Below are positions 1 through 7,796 of a DNA stretch of 22,187 nucleotides, in pieces; positions within the stretch are counted from its first letter, which is position 1, and the number at the start of each line of letters is the position of its first letter. A program made the translations under genes and the position numbers. The notes under the pieces are model-generated. The model saw nothing but the letters and a program-made list of their open reading frames with translations, was not told where the DNA came from and did not search any database. Source of the DNA: DATKYK01 sp034430255 (GTDB lineage Bacteria; Chloroflexota; Dehalococcoidia; E44-bin15); the NCBI GenBank assembly GCA_034430255.1, contig DAOUEU010000102.1, positions 1 to 22,187 of the forward strand. The letters are read 5' to 3'.

Positions 1-1437
1 GTGGGCAGGGGTGCTAATACCACCGAGGGGATGCTGCCAATGAGCGACAAGGACGTCATGGGCTGGGCCAGGTTAACCGGCATGCTCACCGATCCCCCGT
101 TCCTGTACGAGCTGCTGCGCGCCACCTTCTGGTGCCCGCCGCACCCACCGGAGGTGGAGGTGAATGCGGATACCATCCCCTTCATGCAGGTCTACAAAAA
201 GCACGACCCTGGCCTGTGGACCGAGGAGCTCCTCGAGATGACTCTGTTTGACCTTATGGACGAGTACTGTGAGACCGAACACTTCAAGGTGCAGCAGGCG
301 ATGATATGCTGGTACTCAGGGTCCGCCGCTCACTGGGAGGGAATGGCCATCCCTACTCTCGCCTATAATATAACCCTCTGTCTAGCTGGTAGGGTCAGCG
401 TTCCCCGCGGGACCATGCACGCCTATCTCCACTCCATCTTTCGCTGTGCCGTCGACCATGGTGCGGTGTTCCGCACCTGCTGCCCTGTTGATGAGATCAT
501 CGTGAGCAACGGACGGGCGGTGGGGGTACGCCTCAGGGACGATGCCGCTACGGCGGAGAAGACCATCTGGGCGGACAAGGCGGTTATTAGCGATGTTGAC
601 CTCAAGCAAACATTCAACAAGCTCATCGGGCCGCAGCACGTGGACAGAAGTCTGCTGCAGCGCGTCAATGATATCAGTCTCAAGGGAGGGAGCATCTATG
701 TTTCCCACATCCTCACGCGTGAGCGGTTACGCTCCCGCCCCAAGTTCCGCAGCGAGCTTATGGGAGATGAGGCCGGGACTGGACCTTACCCCTGCGACTC
801 GCGGGAGATCTACTTTGAGCACGTAGCGGATGTGGATAGTCGTAAAGGCGATCCCACTGTGCCACCAGAGAGGCTGATGTGGCTGGGAACCCCCACCAAC
901 AGGTTCAGCGTCAGCCACTCGCAATGCACCCGCTCCGGTGAATACATTTTATCTCCTTTCTACGTCCTTGTTCCTCCGCCGGAGTATCACGTGGACGGCC
1001 CCGATGCTATAGACAGGAAGAAGGAGGAGCTGAACGCTTACATGCGCAAGGCCTTCAGCCAGGTGATAGAGAACCTCGATTCGGACAACATCGTTTACCA
1101 CTGGGCAAACACCCCTTATGAGTCGGAGTTTCGTAATACCGGTCTCATAGGCGGCACATACTGCGGCACCCGCCAATGCGATGATCAGTGGTGGACCCAG
1201 CGTCCCCTGCCGGAGATGGCTCGCTACCGAACCCCCATCGACGGGCTCTACCTGTGTCACCAGACGGCGGCATATCCAGGGGGGTTGTGTCTGATGGCCA
1301 ACACCTACAACCTGATGCACAGCCTCATCGAGGACGGGATAGCCGAGCCGGGCGACTGGTGGTACCCGTCGCCATGGTACATAGCGGAGAGGGGCAAAAT
1401 ATCAGCGGTGCCCCGTAGGGGTAAAGTGCCCGTATAA
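1..1437 (+). CDS. Phytoene-desaturase-like FAD oxidoreductase, 5' end outside the window
   Basis: The reading frame is open from the first base, so the start lies upstream of the window and the GTG at base 1 is not a credible start. What remains is about 478 residues of a COG1233-type (phytoene dehydrogenase-related) flavoprotein. The stretch VPRGTMHAYLHSIF, followed by an HGAVFRT segment and a GRAVGVRL strand, matches the part of this family where FAD contacts and the substrate pocket meet. ADKAVISDVDLKQTF corresponds to the family's 'VSNADPxxTF' segment. The N-terminal GxGxxG dinucleotide-binding motif is absent because it would lie upstream. The C-terminal YLCHQTAAYPGGLCLMAN resembles the family's closing FAD-binding segment. 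Substrate cannot be told; members act on carotenoids, other isoprenoids or unknown lipids. It ends just before a hairpin terminator, so it is the last gene of its transcript. Confidence 0.8.
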   Translation: MGRGANTTEGMLPMSDKDVMGWARLTGMLTDPPFLYELLRATFWCPPHPPEVEVNADTIPFMQVYKKHDPGLWTEELLEMTLFDLMDEYCETEHFKVQQAMICWYSGSAAHWEGMAIPTLAYNITLCLAGRVSVPRGTMHAYLHSIFRCAVDHGAVFRTCCPVDEIIVSNGRAVGVRLRDDAATAEKTIWADKAVISDVDLKQTFNKLIGPQHVDRSLLQRVNDISLKGGSIYVSHILTRERLRSRPKFRSELMGDEAGTGPYPCDSREIYFEHVADVDSRKGDPTVPPERLMWLGTPTNRFSVSHSQCTRSGEYILSPFYVLVPPPEYHVDGPDAIDRKKEELNAYMRKAFSQVIENLDSDNIVYHWANTPYESEFRNTGLIGGTYCGTRQCDDQWWTQRPLPEMARYRTPIDGLYLCHQTAAYPGGLCLMANTYNLMHSLIEDGIAEPGDWWYPSPWYIAERGKISAVPRRGKVPV

Positions 1438-1470
1438 CAAATAAACGAAGTCTCACTCTAAGATAATTTG

Positions 1471-1508
1471 GTAATCCCTGATGTAAAATGCATCGGGGAT
1501 TACTTTTT
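1471..1508 (+). terminator. Rho-independent terminator after the FAD oxidoreductase
   Basis: A 13-bp stem (GTAATCCCTGATG paired with CATCGGGGATTAC, one G-U type pair) encloses a 7-base loop and is followed directly by a run of five T. It lies 33 bases after the stop codon. The T run is only on the plus-strand side, so it should stop transcription from the left; the gene arriving from the right ends at 1514. Confidence 0.85.
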
Positions 1509-1513
1509 AGCGG

Positions 1514-2254
1514 TTAAGCAGCACCTCTCCTCAGCGTCATCGCTGCCAGGAAGGATATGACAACGGCGAAAGCGGCCAGTATCCCTATCTCATAACCTAC
1601 ATCTATAAGGCTCTGGCCCTGGAGCATAATGTCTTGCATTGCGCTCACCGCGTATTTGAGCGGGAGAAATTTCGCTATCCACTGGAGGGCGATGTGCATC
1701 TGGCCCACGTCCCAAATAACCCCGCAGAGGAGTATTTGCGGGAATAGGATCAGGGGGATGAACTGAACCATCTGGAACTCGTTACGGGCAAAGGCGGATA
1801 TGAAGATGCCCAGATTAACTCCTACGGTGACCACCACCATTTGAAATACACAGATACGCCACACCGAGCCCGGGGCGTAGTATGCATCCAGCACATATAT
1901 AGTGAATAGAACCACGACAAGGGTTTGAATTAGCGCTAATACAAAGAAGCCGAGCAGATAGCCGATAACCATGTCCAGGCGCGACGCCGGGGATGCCATC
2001 ATGCGCTCCATGGTCCCTTGCGAGCGTTCCCGGAGGAAGCTGATGCCGGTGATCAGGAAGCTCTGGAGTAGCCCCATGGTTGCCAGCAGCGCCGGGTAGG
2101 CACTGTCCAGAGCATGGCTTTCCTTAGGGAAGCTGAAGTTAAGGAGGGTCATTATCACCACAGGCACGACCAGGATGATCACTATTGTACGGCGGTCCCG
2201 GACTATCTGGCGTACCACCCTTGCGGCAATGGTCACGGCATTATGTGGAATCAT
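1514..2254 (-). CDS. ABC-2 type transporter permease
   Basis: Membrane partner of the ATPase encoded just upstream; together they probably form an export system. About 246 residues with six predicted membrane segments: an N-terminal one (IVIILVVPVVIMTLL), a second near LLQSFLITGISFL, a long third with GYLLGFFVLALIQTLVVVLF, a fourth with VVVTVGVNLGIFISAF, a fifth with FIPLILFPQILLCGVIW and a last one at the C terminus. The charged RERSQGTMERMMASP stretch after the second segment is typical of ABC-2 permeases of drug or polysaccharide export type. I chose the ATG at 2254 (a GTG lies directly before it): G-rich sequence lies about 10 bases upstream and it gives a 14-base overlap with the ATPase gene, suggesting translational coupling. 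A TTG at 2278 is possible but has no ribosome site. The exported substrate is unknown. Confidence 0.85.
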   Translation of the reverse strand: MIPHNAVTIAARVVRQIVRDRRTIVIILVVPVVIMTLLNFSFPKESHALDSAYPALLATMGLLQSFLITGISFLRERSQGTMERMMASPASRLDMVIGYLLGFFVLALIQTLVVVLFTIYVLDAYYAPGSVWRICVFQMVVVTVGVNLGIFISAFARNEFQMVQFIPLILFPQILLCGVIWDVGQMHIALQWIAKFLPLKYAVSAMQDIMLQGQSLIDVGYEIGILAAFAVVISFLAAMTLRRGAA

Positions 2255-3005
2255 CACCCTTTTCCCCGCGGCGAACAAAATAGAGGAAGGCGTCTTCCAG
2301 GGTCGCTTCGGGCTGTCCAGTAGCTTCCCTCAGCTCGCGTGGTGTGCCCTCAGCGATGACCTTGCCCTGACGCAAGAAGACGAGGCGGTCGCAGTGAGCG
2401 GCGTCATCCATGGTGTGGCTGGAGACGATTATTGTTACGCCCCGCTTATTGAGATTCTGGAAGTACTCCCAGAATGTAACCCTCAGCTTGGGGTCAACCC
2501 CTACCGTGGGCTCATCAAGAAAGAGCAATGGGGGCCTATGGACTATGGCACAGGCGAGGCTGACCCGCTGCTTCATGCCCCCACTCAGCTTAAGTACCGA
2601 GTCCCTGCGGCGTTCCCACAGTCCGACCAGCTTGACTGCCTGCTCAACCTGCCGGCGTCTTTTAGCTTTATCTCTGACTCCGTATATCCGGGCGAAGAAG
2701 TCCACATTCTGTGCTATGGACAGCTCGGCATACAGCGAAGCGACCTGTGGCATGTAACCGATGTAGCGGGACATTTTTCGCGTGGGGGGATGCCCGAGAG
2801 TATTGATAGTGCCAGCTTTTGGTTGAAGTAGACCAACAAGGAGCCTGATAAGTGTGGTCTTTCCTGAGCCATTTGGGCCGAGAACCCCAAAGCTTATGCC
2901 TCGCGGCACCTCAAGCGATAACTTGTCAACAGCTTTAATGTTTTTGTAATTGAAGGATAGATTATCTACCTTTATCGCTGGCCCGGCATATCTAAGCTTT
3001 GGCAT
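2241..3005 (-). CDS. ABC transporter ATP-binding protein
   Basis: Nucleotide-binding subunit of an ABC-2 exporter, 254 residues. All catalytic motifs are present in order: Walker A GPNGSGKT (43-50), Q-loop in YMPQ (around 87), signature LSGGMKQR (140-147), Walker B LLFLDEP (160-166) and the switch histidine in SSHTMDDA (197). A 'GVDP' D-loop follows Walker B. It has the usual length of the CcmA/DrrA-like class (COG1131) and no fused membrane domain. The permease gene overlaps its 3' end, so the two are made together. No clear ribosome site precedes the ATG, but a good promoter lies at 3041-3069 and would give a short leader. The family includes antibiotic, lipid and polysaccharide exporters; nothing here narrows the substrate. 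Confidence 0.92.
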   Translation of the reverse strand: MPKLRYAGPAIKVDNLSFNYKNIKAVDKLSLEVPRGISFGVLGPNGSGKTTLIRLLVGLLQPKAGTINTLGHPPTRKMSRYIGYMPQVASLYAELSIAQNVDFFARIYGVRDKAKRRRQVEQAVKLVGLWERRRDSVLKLSGGMKQRVSLACAIVHRPPLLFLDEPTVGVDPKLRVTFWEYFQNLNKRGVTIIVSSHTMDDAAHCDRLVFLRQGKVIAEGTPRELREATGQPEATLEDAFLYFVRRGEKGDDST

Positions 3006-3040
3006 ATTCGCGGTATGGCCCCGACCATGAACTGTTTTAT

Positions 3041-3069
3041 AGGATAGATAGAATTCACTGGTTTGTCAA
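3041..3069 (-). promoter_or_regulatory. Sigma-70-like promoter for the ABC exporter
   Basis: On the minus strand a consensus TTGACA (bases 3069-3064) is followed after exactly 17 bases by TATCCT (3046-3041). The expected start of transcription, near 3034, is about 30 bases before the ATPase ATG. Confidence 0.55.
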
Positions 3070-3138
3070 ATAAGTATACTCGCATGGTGCATAGGTGATA
3101 TATAACTTCAAACATGAGGAAGTCAGAAGTCAGCTGAT

Positions 3139-3175
3139 ATCAATAAGCCGTCACAAATCACCAGTACCCTAGAAT
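3139..3175. repeat. Decayed copy of the intergenic sequence upstream of the SDR gene
   Basis: ATCAATAAGCC at 3139-3149 is identical to 14014-14024, and AATCACCAGTACCCTA nearby matches AATCGCCAGGTCCCTA at 14045-14060 with a few changes. The order of the blocks is the same at both places, and here too the sequence lies directly before an SDR-like start (3181). The spacing between blocks differs by small deletions. It is best read as the 5' flank of the pseudogene that follows. Confidence 0.55.
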
Positions 3176-3180
3176 CTAAA

Positions 3181-3300
3181 ATGAGCCATTAGAAGCTTGA
3201 TCTAACCGGTAGGGTAGAGAGCGTCATTGGGTGAGTAGTATCGGCAGGGGGATAGCGCTGGGCTTTTCCGGGTCTGGTTCTAACGTGGTCTTGTCAGGAT
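3181..3300 (+). pseudogene. Remnant of the 5' end of a short-chain dehydrogenase gene
   Basis: The DNA aligns to the start of the intact SDR gene at 14130. CTAACCGGTAGGGTAG corresponds to CTAACCGGTAAGGTGG, and GGCAGGGGGATAGCGCTGGG differs by one base from the gene's GGCAGGGGGATAGCTCTGGG. Translated in pieces it gives an SDR-like N terminus (KLDLTGRV) and then GRGIALGFSGSGSNVVLSG, the usual Rossmann start with the strand after it. There is an early stop (TAG at codon 4), a TGA, and a net loss of about 4 bases near 3230 that shifts the frame. Similarity ends near 3300, so only about the first 40 codons remain. It may come from a different SDR paralog than the one in this window. It cannot make a working enzyme. 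Confidence 0.65.
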
Positions 3301-3514
3301 TATAAAAAATTCTGCGAGTTGATTTGCTACTGGATTACATATAAATGCTTAGAAGAATATATATGTTGTTTCACATTAATAGATCGTCTGGGAGTAGTCA
3401 GGAAGCCGAAATCGGGTATGGAATCTACGTGGCGCTACTGCCGTCAAAGCCTCACCGTGCTTTCTTGTATATTGGCTTGACCCCTCCGGACAAGGGTGGC
3501 TACGATGTTAACCC
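3301..3514. other. AT-rich non-coding stretch
   Basis: Between the SDR remnant and the end of the histidine kinase gene I see no credible reading frame and no strong hairpin followed by T on either strand. The first half is AT-rich. It may be further decayed sequence. Confidence 0.4.
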
Positions 3515-5857
3515 TTAAAGCGGGATCTCCACGATTATGGCTGTACCCTTGCCCAACTCCGATTCGATTTTCAATGTGCCACCGAGTAATTGAGCTCGTT
3601 CTTGCATCCCCATTATACCCAACTTCCCCGCGCTGCTGAGGTCGCTTACCTGTGTTTGGGCCAGACCTTTCCCATTATCTACGATGATCATCTTTATTTT
3701 CCCCGCCCCCGACTCCAAGCGGATCACTACCTTTGATGCCTCGGCATGTCGCTTAACATTGCCCAGAGCCTCCTGGCCAATACGGAACAGTATCAACTGG
3801 ACCTCGTGCGGTAAGTCCTGCCTTTGCATGTCTAGCTGAACATCAACGTCGATGTTGTCTTCTGTAATTAACTTGTCGGCCATCCATTCCATCGCCGCAA
3901 CCAAACCCAGGTGATCCAGTATGGCCGGCCGTAACTCCTGAGCGTAGCGCCGCAAGCCGCCCAAGGTATCCACAGCTAAATTATATGCCTCATTCAGCTT
4001 CTCCCGCACTGGCTTAGCTAGCTTGTTCTTGGGCTCGGAGGCTATTGCGTCTAGCTGGTGTGTTAGCAGCAACAGGGATTGACTGGTATCATCATGCAGG
4101 TCTCGAGCGATACGCTTGCGCTCCTCCTCTTGGGCCACCAGGATTTTCTGGAGGTAGAAGTGCATGCCTTCCCGCATCTTCCTCTCCTCGGTGACATCTC
4201 TAGCTATACATTGGACACCCGTCGGCTGCCCGTTTCCGCTTCCAGTGATAAGCCTGATCGCTACCTCGATGATCGCCTTCGCTCCATCTTTGCGGATTAG
4301 CTCCAGCTCAAAGCGGTGGCTGGCGGTTTCGCCCTCTATCTGCCTTCTCTGCATCTCCATAGCAATATCGAAGCTCGCCGGTGTCAAGTATTGCCGGATG
4401 TTCATAGTGGCAAGCTCGTCGACTGTGTAACCGGTGAGGTCTGACGCCGCCTGATTAGCCTCGAGGATGAAGCCCTTTAAGTCACGGATGAAGATAGCCT
4501 CGCTGGCGCTGTCAAACAGGTCACGGTAGCGCCTTTCCGACTCCTTAACCGCTTCTTCTGCCTGCTTGCGCTCGGTGATGTCCTGTAAAGTCTCTATCGC
4601 CCCCATTACATTTCCCTTAGGGTCTCTAAGTGGCGCTGCGGTAAAAAAAAGCCACCTCCCGCTCGTTCCGAAGTGAGGAAAGAAATCCTCAGCCTCGTAT
4701 GCTCCCTCTATAAGAGCCGATTTGCCATATTTGATGCCGTAATACTTGGCTATCTCTTCATAAGGTACTTTATCCACTACAATGTCGGCCATGATCGGCC
4801 TTTTTTCGAAATAGAAAGGCGACCACTGTCTATTGGTGCCGACTACCTCACTTGCAGAAATACCGGTGAGATTATCGCAAGCCCTGTTCCAGTGGGTGAT
4901 TCTGTGCTCCTTATCTATTACGAAGGTCGCTACCGAGCTTCCATCGACTATTTGTGACAGTACACTCTCACTCTCCTGTAGCATCTTCTCTATCCACTTA
5001 CGCTCGCTTATATCTATGGAAATTTCCTGGACAGCTACAGGTTGCTCGCCATCGCTGATTATACTGATCATCGTCTCGATAATCGCTCCCGTCCCATCCT
5101 TTCTGACGAGCCCCAGTTCATAGCACTGGCTGGCGGTTTCGCCCTCTATCTTCCTTTGTTGCTTTTCTATAGCAACCTTATAGCTCTCAGGTATAAGGAG
5201 CTGGGAGATGTTCATATTTGTTAACTCATCGACCGTGTATCCAGTGAGGTCTGACGCTGCCTGATTGACCTCGAAAATATTGCCCTTCAGGTCGCGAATG
5301 ATTATAGCATTGCTGGCGCTGTTAAAAAGCTCTTGGTAGCGCCTTTCTGACTCCTTGACTGCTTCTTCTGCCTGCTTGCGCTCGGTGATGTCCCTCAAGA
5401 CAACGGCGTAACTAAGTTTGCCTTTATAGATGACCTCCCGGATGCTAACCTCAATGGGGACCCAACGCCCACCCTCCACCGGGTGCACGAATTCCCAGAG
5501 TCTAGGTGTCTCCCCTCCTTCTGTGATCTTTTTAAAGATTTGTTTTGTCTGTTCCTGGTTCTCAGGTGGAACGAATTTCCAGTAATTTTCTCCAATTAGC
5601 TTCTCAGCGGGTATTCCCAGAATTTCAGACCATCTTTTATTGGCAAACCATATCCGATTACCACGAACAATCATATATCCTTCCGTCATATGATCGACCA
5701 AAGCCCGGTATGTCTCCTCCGACTCCCGTAGTGCCTCCTCCATCTGTTTATGCTTGAACTCCAATGCTTCCAGTTTGGCAATTCGTTGCCGCAGTGTTAC
5801 CAATTCACTTATGAGTTGGTCTTTGGTTTTATCCTTGTCCTGTCGAGTGCGGGTCAT
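3515..5857 (-). CDS. Soluble multi-PAS sensor histidine kinase (NarL/DesK-type)
   Basis: Sensor kinase of 780 residues with no membrane segment, so it should sense a cytoplasmic signal. A charged coiled coil (about 10-48) leads into four PAS regions (about 45-160, 165-285, 290-430, 435-555), each closing with a PAC-like segment; two end in DITERKQAEEAVKES. The transmitter is of the HisKA_3 class: ARDLHDDTSQS carries the phosphoacceptor His588, the ATP-binding region has its N-box Asn around 700, DNGKG at 727-731 and a final GxGIxGM-type segment. This class pairs with LuxR/NarL regulators, and exactly such a gene lies 62 bases upstream on the same strand. The ATG at 5857 is preceded by AAGGGG. 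The ligand of the PAS domains is unknown; no heme- or flavin-binding motif is obvious. PAS regions 2 and 4 are a recent internal duplication. Confidence 0.92.
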   Translation of the reverse strand: MTRTRQDKDKTKDQLISELVTLRQRIAKLEALEFKHKQMEEALRESEETYRALVDHMTEGYMIVRGNRIWFANKRWSEILGIPAEKLIGENYWKFVPPENQEQTKQIFKKITEGGETPRLWEFVHPVEGGRWVPIEVSIREVIYKGKLSYAVVLRDITERKQAEEAVKESERRYQELFNSASNAIIIRDLKGNIFEVNQAASDLTGYTVDELTNMNISQLLIPESYKVAIEKQQRKIEGETASQCYELGLVRKDGTGAIIETMISIISDGEQPVAVQEISIDISERKWIEKMLQESESVLSQIVDGSSVATFVIDKEHRITHWNRACDNLTGISASEVVGTNRQWSPFYFEKRPIMADIVVDKVPYEEIAKYYGIKYGKSALIEGAYEAEDFFPHFGTSGRWLFFTAAPLRDPKGNVMGAIETLQDITERKQAEEAVKESERRYRDLFDSASEAIFIRDLKGFILEANQAASDLTGYTVDELATMNIRQYLTPASFDIAMEMQRRQIEGETASHRFELELIRKDGAKAIIEVAIRLITGSGNGQPTGVQCIARDVTEERKMREGMHFYLQKILVAQEEERKRIARDLHDDTSQSLLLLTHQLDAIASEPKNKLAKPVREKLNEAYNLAVDTLGGLRRYAQELRPAILDHLGLVAAMEWMADKLITEDNIDVDVQLDMQRQDLPHEVQLILFRIGQEALGNVKRHAEASKVVIRLESGAGKIKMIIVDNGKGLAQTQVSDLSSAGKLGIMGMQERAQLLGGTLKIESELGKGTAIIVEIPL
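4238..5377. repeat. Duplicated PAS unit inside the kinase gene (4238-4567 and 5048-5377)
   Basis: Residues 161-270 and 431-540 of the kinase are strongly alike with an offset of exactly 270 residues. Both begin ERKQAEEAVKESERRY and both contain NQAASDLTGYTVDEL and IEGETAS. The DNA is also similar over long runs (for example around 4425-4570 and 5235-5380), so the duplication is fairly recent. Confidence 0.8.
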
Positions 5858-5919
5858 GACTACCCCTTATAGGCTATTTTAAGCACGGGCTACTAATGGT
5901 TAGCCTCCTTTTTGGATAC

Positions 5920-6585
5920 CTAAGGCAAATCCTCCAAGGTAAGCCAGCCTTCCCTTACCCCTTTAAGTATCGCCTCAGTACGCGAAGCGACATCCATTTT
6001 GTTGAAGATACTGGATAGGTGAGCTTTGACGGTACGGACACTGAGGAAGAGTTCTTTGGCTATATCCTTATTACCCATACCTCTAGCAGCCAATTGTAAG
6101 ACCTCTAGCTCCCTGTCGCTAAGTTGTTCCTCTGTCCTGTGTCCACTACCCTCCCCCCGCGTCCTTACGCCGTATTTTAGGACTTTGGCAATTATAGCGG
6201 GATGAAGTACTGACTCACCCGCGCTCACAGTACGAACAGCATCGACTAGCGCCTGGCCACGGGCGCTCTTTAGCAGATAACCGGCTGCCCCTGCTTCCAG
6301 CAAGCCGATTACATAACGATCATCATCATAGGCGGTTAGGATCAGCACCGCGGTAGCAGGGCTTATCTCCCTAATACGCTTGGTTGCCTCGATTCCGTTT
6401 AGCTTTGGCATCACGATGTCCATTATCACTATATCTGGCTTCAACTTTGAACTGAGCTTGACCGCCTCTTCTCCATCACCTGCCTCACCCACTACCTCTA
6501 TGTCTTCGTGACGTTCGAAGGTATTTCGCATTGCCTCTCGCAGCATCGGATGGTCATCGGCGATTACTACCCTGATCTTTGTCAT
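5920..6585 (-). CDS. LuxR/NarL-family response regulator
   Basis: DNA-binding response regulator of 221 residues. The receiver domain (about 3-120) has the acidic pair in IADDHP (10-11), the phospho-acceptor Asp56 in VIMDIVMP, the switch Thr84 and the conserved Lys106 in LLKSA. A linker leads to a LuxR-type helix-turn-helix (about 153-212) with LSDRELEVLQLAARGMGNKDIA and the recognition helix SVRTVKAHLSSIF, cited here as two parts of one domain. The ATG at 6585 is chosen because GAGG lies 7 bases upstream; a TTG at 6597 would lack a ribosome site. It is the first gene of a two-gene unit with the histidine kinase and is divergent from the formate dehydrogenase operon, so control of itself and that operon is the natural inference. 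Confidence 0.93.
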   Translation of the reverse strand: MTKIRVVIADDHPMLREAMRNTFERHEDIEVVGEAGDGEEAVKLSSKLKPDIVIMDIVMPKLNGIEATKRIREISPATAVLILTAYDDDRYVIGLLEAGAAGYLLKSARGQALVDAVRTVSAGESVLHPAIIAKVLKYGVRTRGEGSGHRTEEQLSDRELEVLQLAARGMGNKDIAKELFLSVRTVKAHLSSIFNKMDVASRTEAILKGVREGWLTLEDLP

Positions 6586-6643
6586 CGGTGTCCTCAAAAC
6601 GGCTTCTTTAAGAAGGGCCGCTTTGTACTCTTGCCACGGGTTG

Positions 6644-6673
6644 ATTTTACTGCATTGGGGCCTATTGTGGCAA
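6644..6673 (-). promoter_or_regulatory. Likely promoter of the response regulator-kinase unit
   Basis: On the minus strand TTGCCA (6673-6668) is separated by 18 bases from TAAAAT (6649-6644). Transcription would begin near 6637, about 50 bases before the regulator ATG at 6585. The inverted repeat at 6705-6720 would then sit near -75. Confidence 0.45.
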
Positions 6674-6704
6674 CATGACCAATACTTTTCTCTCTATCTG
6701 CGTA

Positions 6705-6733
6705 GTGTACTTTAGTACACCCACCGGTGTACC
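6705..6733. promoter_or_regulatory. Inverted-repeat operator candidate with 7-2-7 geometry plus a third half-site
   Basis: GTGTACT-TT-AGTACAC (6705-6720) is a perfect inverted repeat of two 7-base arms around a 2-base spacer. A further half-site, GTGTACC, follows at 6727-6733, 22 bases (two helical turns) after the first. The 7-2-7 arrangement is the one known for NarL-type dimers, though the heptamer is not the E. coli NarL consensus. It lies between the NarL-family regulator gene and the formate dehydrogenase operon. That the neighbouring regulator binds here is inference. Confidence 0.5.
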
Positions 6734-6745
6734 TCTGGCCATACC

Positions 6746-6751
6746 TAAAAT
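6746..6751 (+). promoter_or_regulatory. Possible -10 element of the formate dehydrogenase operon
   Basis: TAAAAT at 6746-6751 has no recognisable -35 hexamer at the right distance, but the inverted repeat and extra half-site just upstream would lie around -45 and -28 of a start near 6758. This layout fits an activator-dependent promoter. The leader to the first gene (6860) would be about 100 bases. The hexamer alone is weak evidence. Confidence 0.3.
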
Positions 6752-6859
6752 TGGACCTGAGGCTCTAGATTGGTGCCCGAAAGGTCGATGACTTCTAACT
6801 CAGAAGCTGGTATCGTAGGGATAGGAGTAGGAGGAGAAGGTAGAGAAAGGAGAACGAAA

Positions 6860-7258
6860 ATGGTTATGCGAAGTAAAACCCAGCATAGGGCAAGAGTGAT
6901 CAAAGAGGGAAAAACAAAGGAGGAAAAAGGTATCAAGGTTGGTGCCCTAACAAGTGAAGTGGCTAAGCTTGTAGAGCCAGAAGGGGCATCGAAAGCAAGA
7001 GAGTCAATTTCTACAGAGGTTCTCCAGGGGAAAGAGGTGATACTGGCAATACTCGAAAGGGCCGCTGAGGAGAGTGACTTCTTAGCACGTTTGGCGGGTG
7101 ATCCCAGCGAGGCTCTGGCAGAGTACTACACCTTAACATCTGATGAGAGGGCCGCACTGGCCAGTGGCGATATAAGGAAGATCGAGGGTTGGGTCGGCAA
7201 GCTGGATAGGCGACTGGCAACTTGGCTCTGGTGCCGGTTGAGCCAGGAAAAGTGGTAG
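6860..7258 (+). CDS. Small protein whose C-terminal domain is shared with FdhA
   Basis: First gene of the formate dehydrogenase operon, 132 residues. The start is the ATG at 6860 because AAAGGAG lies 7 bases before it; the frame is open further upstream to a GTG-less stretch with no ribosome site. Residues 1-58 are charged and probably flexible. Residues 59-132 form a helical domain (from ILAILERA through DPSEALAEYY and SGDIRKIEGWVGKLD to SQEKW) that matches the last ~74 residues of FdhA (13641-13880) at about 47 of 73 positions by eye. The pattern 'F..RL..DP..AL.EY.LT.EE.AAL.SGD' resembles LigA-subunit-like/Os1348 NHLP-clan small domains; I cannot confirm either assignment. No signal peptide, membrane segment or Cys cluster. 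A docking, assembly or regulatory partner of the dehydrogenase is the simplest idea, but the function is unknown. Confidence 0.75.
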   Translation: MVMRSKTQHRARVIKEGKTKEEKGIKVGALTSEVAKLVEPEGASKARESISTEVLQGKEVILAILERAAEESDFLARLAGDPSEALAEYYTLTSDERAALASGDIRKIEGWVGKLDRRLATWLWCRLSQEKW

Positions 7259-7275
7259 ATAACGAGGCGTAAGAA

Positions 7276-7794
7276 ATGGTGAATACTTCAGCAGTGCAAG
7301 ATACTCAAGTGCTCGAGCCGGAGCACGAAGCTACTTTTGAGGGGCGATTAAGTGAGGTTTTATCCGCTTATAGTGGCAATGAAAGCGAGCTTATTCCGAT
7401 CCTGCAGAAAGTCCAGCAGGTATTCGGCTATGTGCCTGAATTTGCGATAAAAGAGATAGCCAAATTCCTTCATCTATCAGAAGTCAATGTTTTTGGGGTA
7501 GCTACATTTTATGCCCAGTTCAAGCTTGTCCCGACGGGTCGAAACATTGTTAGGGTATGCCGAGGAACTGCATGTCACGTGCGTGGTGGGGCCAGAATAC
7601 TCAGGGAGGTGGAGAAACAACTAGGGATAAAGCCTGGTGAGAGCACCCCGGACCTTGAATACGCTCTGGAGACTGTGGCCTGTATCGGCGCGTGCGCGCT
7701 GGCACCGACGATGGTAGTAAACAGCGATACCTATGGTCAGATGACGACCAAGAAGGTTTCCGAAGCTCTTAATCGCGGAGACCAAGGAGAGTGA
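7276..7794 (+). CDS. nuoE: NuoE-like [2Fe-2S] subunit of the formate dehydrogenase
   Basis: Thioredoxin-like ferredoxin subunit of 172 residues, like NuoE of complex I and the gamma or diaphorase subunits of NAD-linked formate dehydrogenases and hydrogenases. The N-terminal helical part (about 20-85) contains the typical LIPILQKVQQVFGYVP and VATFYAQF segments. The [2Fe-2S] cluster ligands are Cys95 and Cys100 (CRGTAC) and Cys136 and Cys140 (CIGAC), the expected C-x4-C and C-x3-C pattern. It would relay electrons to or from the FMN of the next subunit. It starts 17 bases after the small first gene, and its stop is 2 bases before the ATG of the NuoF-like gene, so the genes are cotranscribed and probably coupled. 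Confidence 0.93.
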   Translation: MVNTSAVQDTQVLEPEHEATFEGRLSEVLSAYSGNESELIPILQKVQQVFGYVPEFAIKEIAKFLHLSEVNVFGVATFYAQFKLVPTGRNIVRVCRGTACHVRGGARILREVEKQLGIKPGESTPDLEYALETVACIGACALAPTMVVNSDTYGQMTTKKVSEALNRGDQGE

Positions 7795-7796
7795 GA

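Noticed and set aside
2175..2831. Long plus-strand open frame of 218 codons
   Set aside because: It lies fully antisense to the ABC ATPase and permease genes, which have complete family motifs; its translation resembles nothing.
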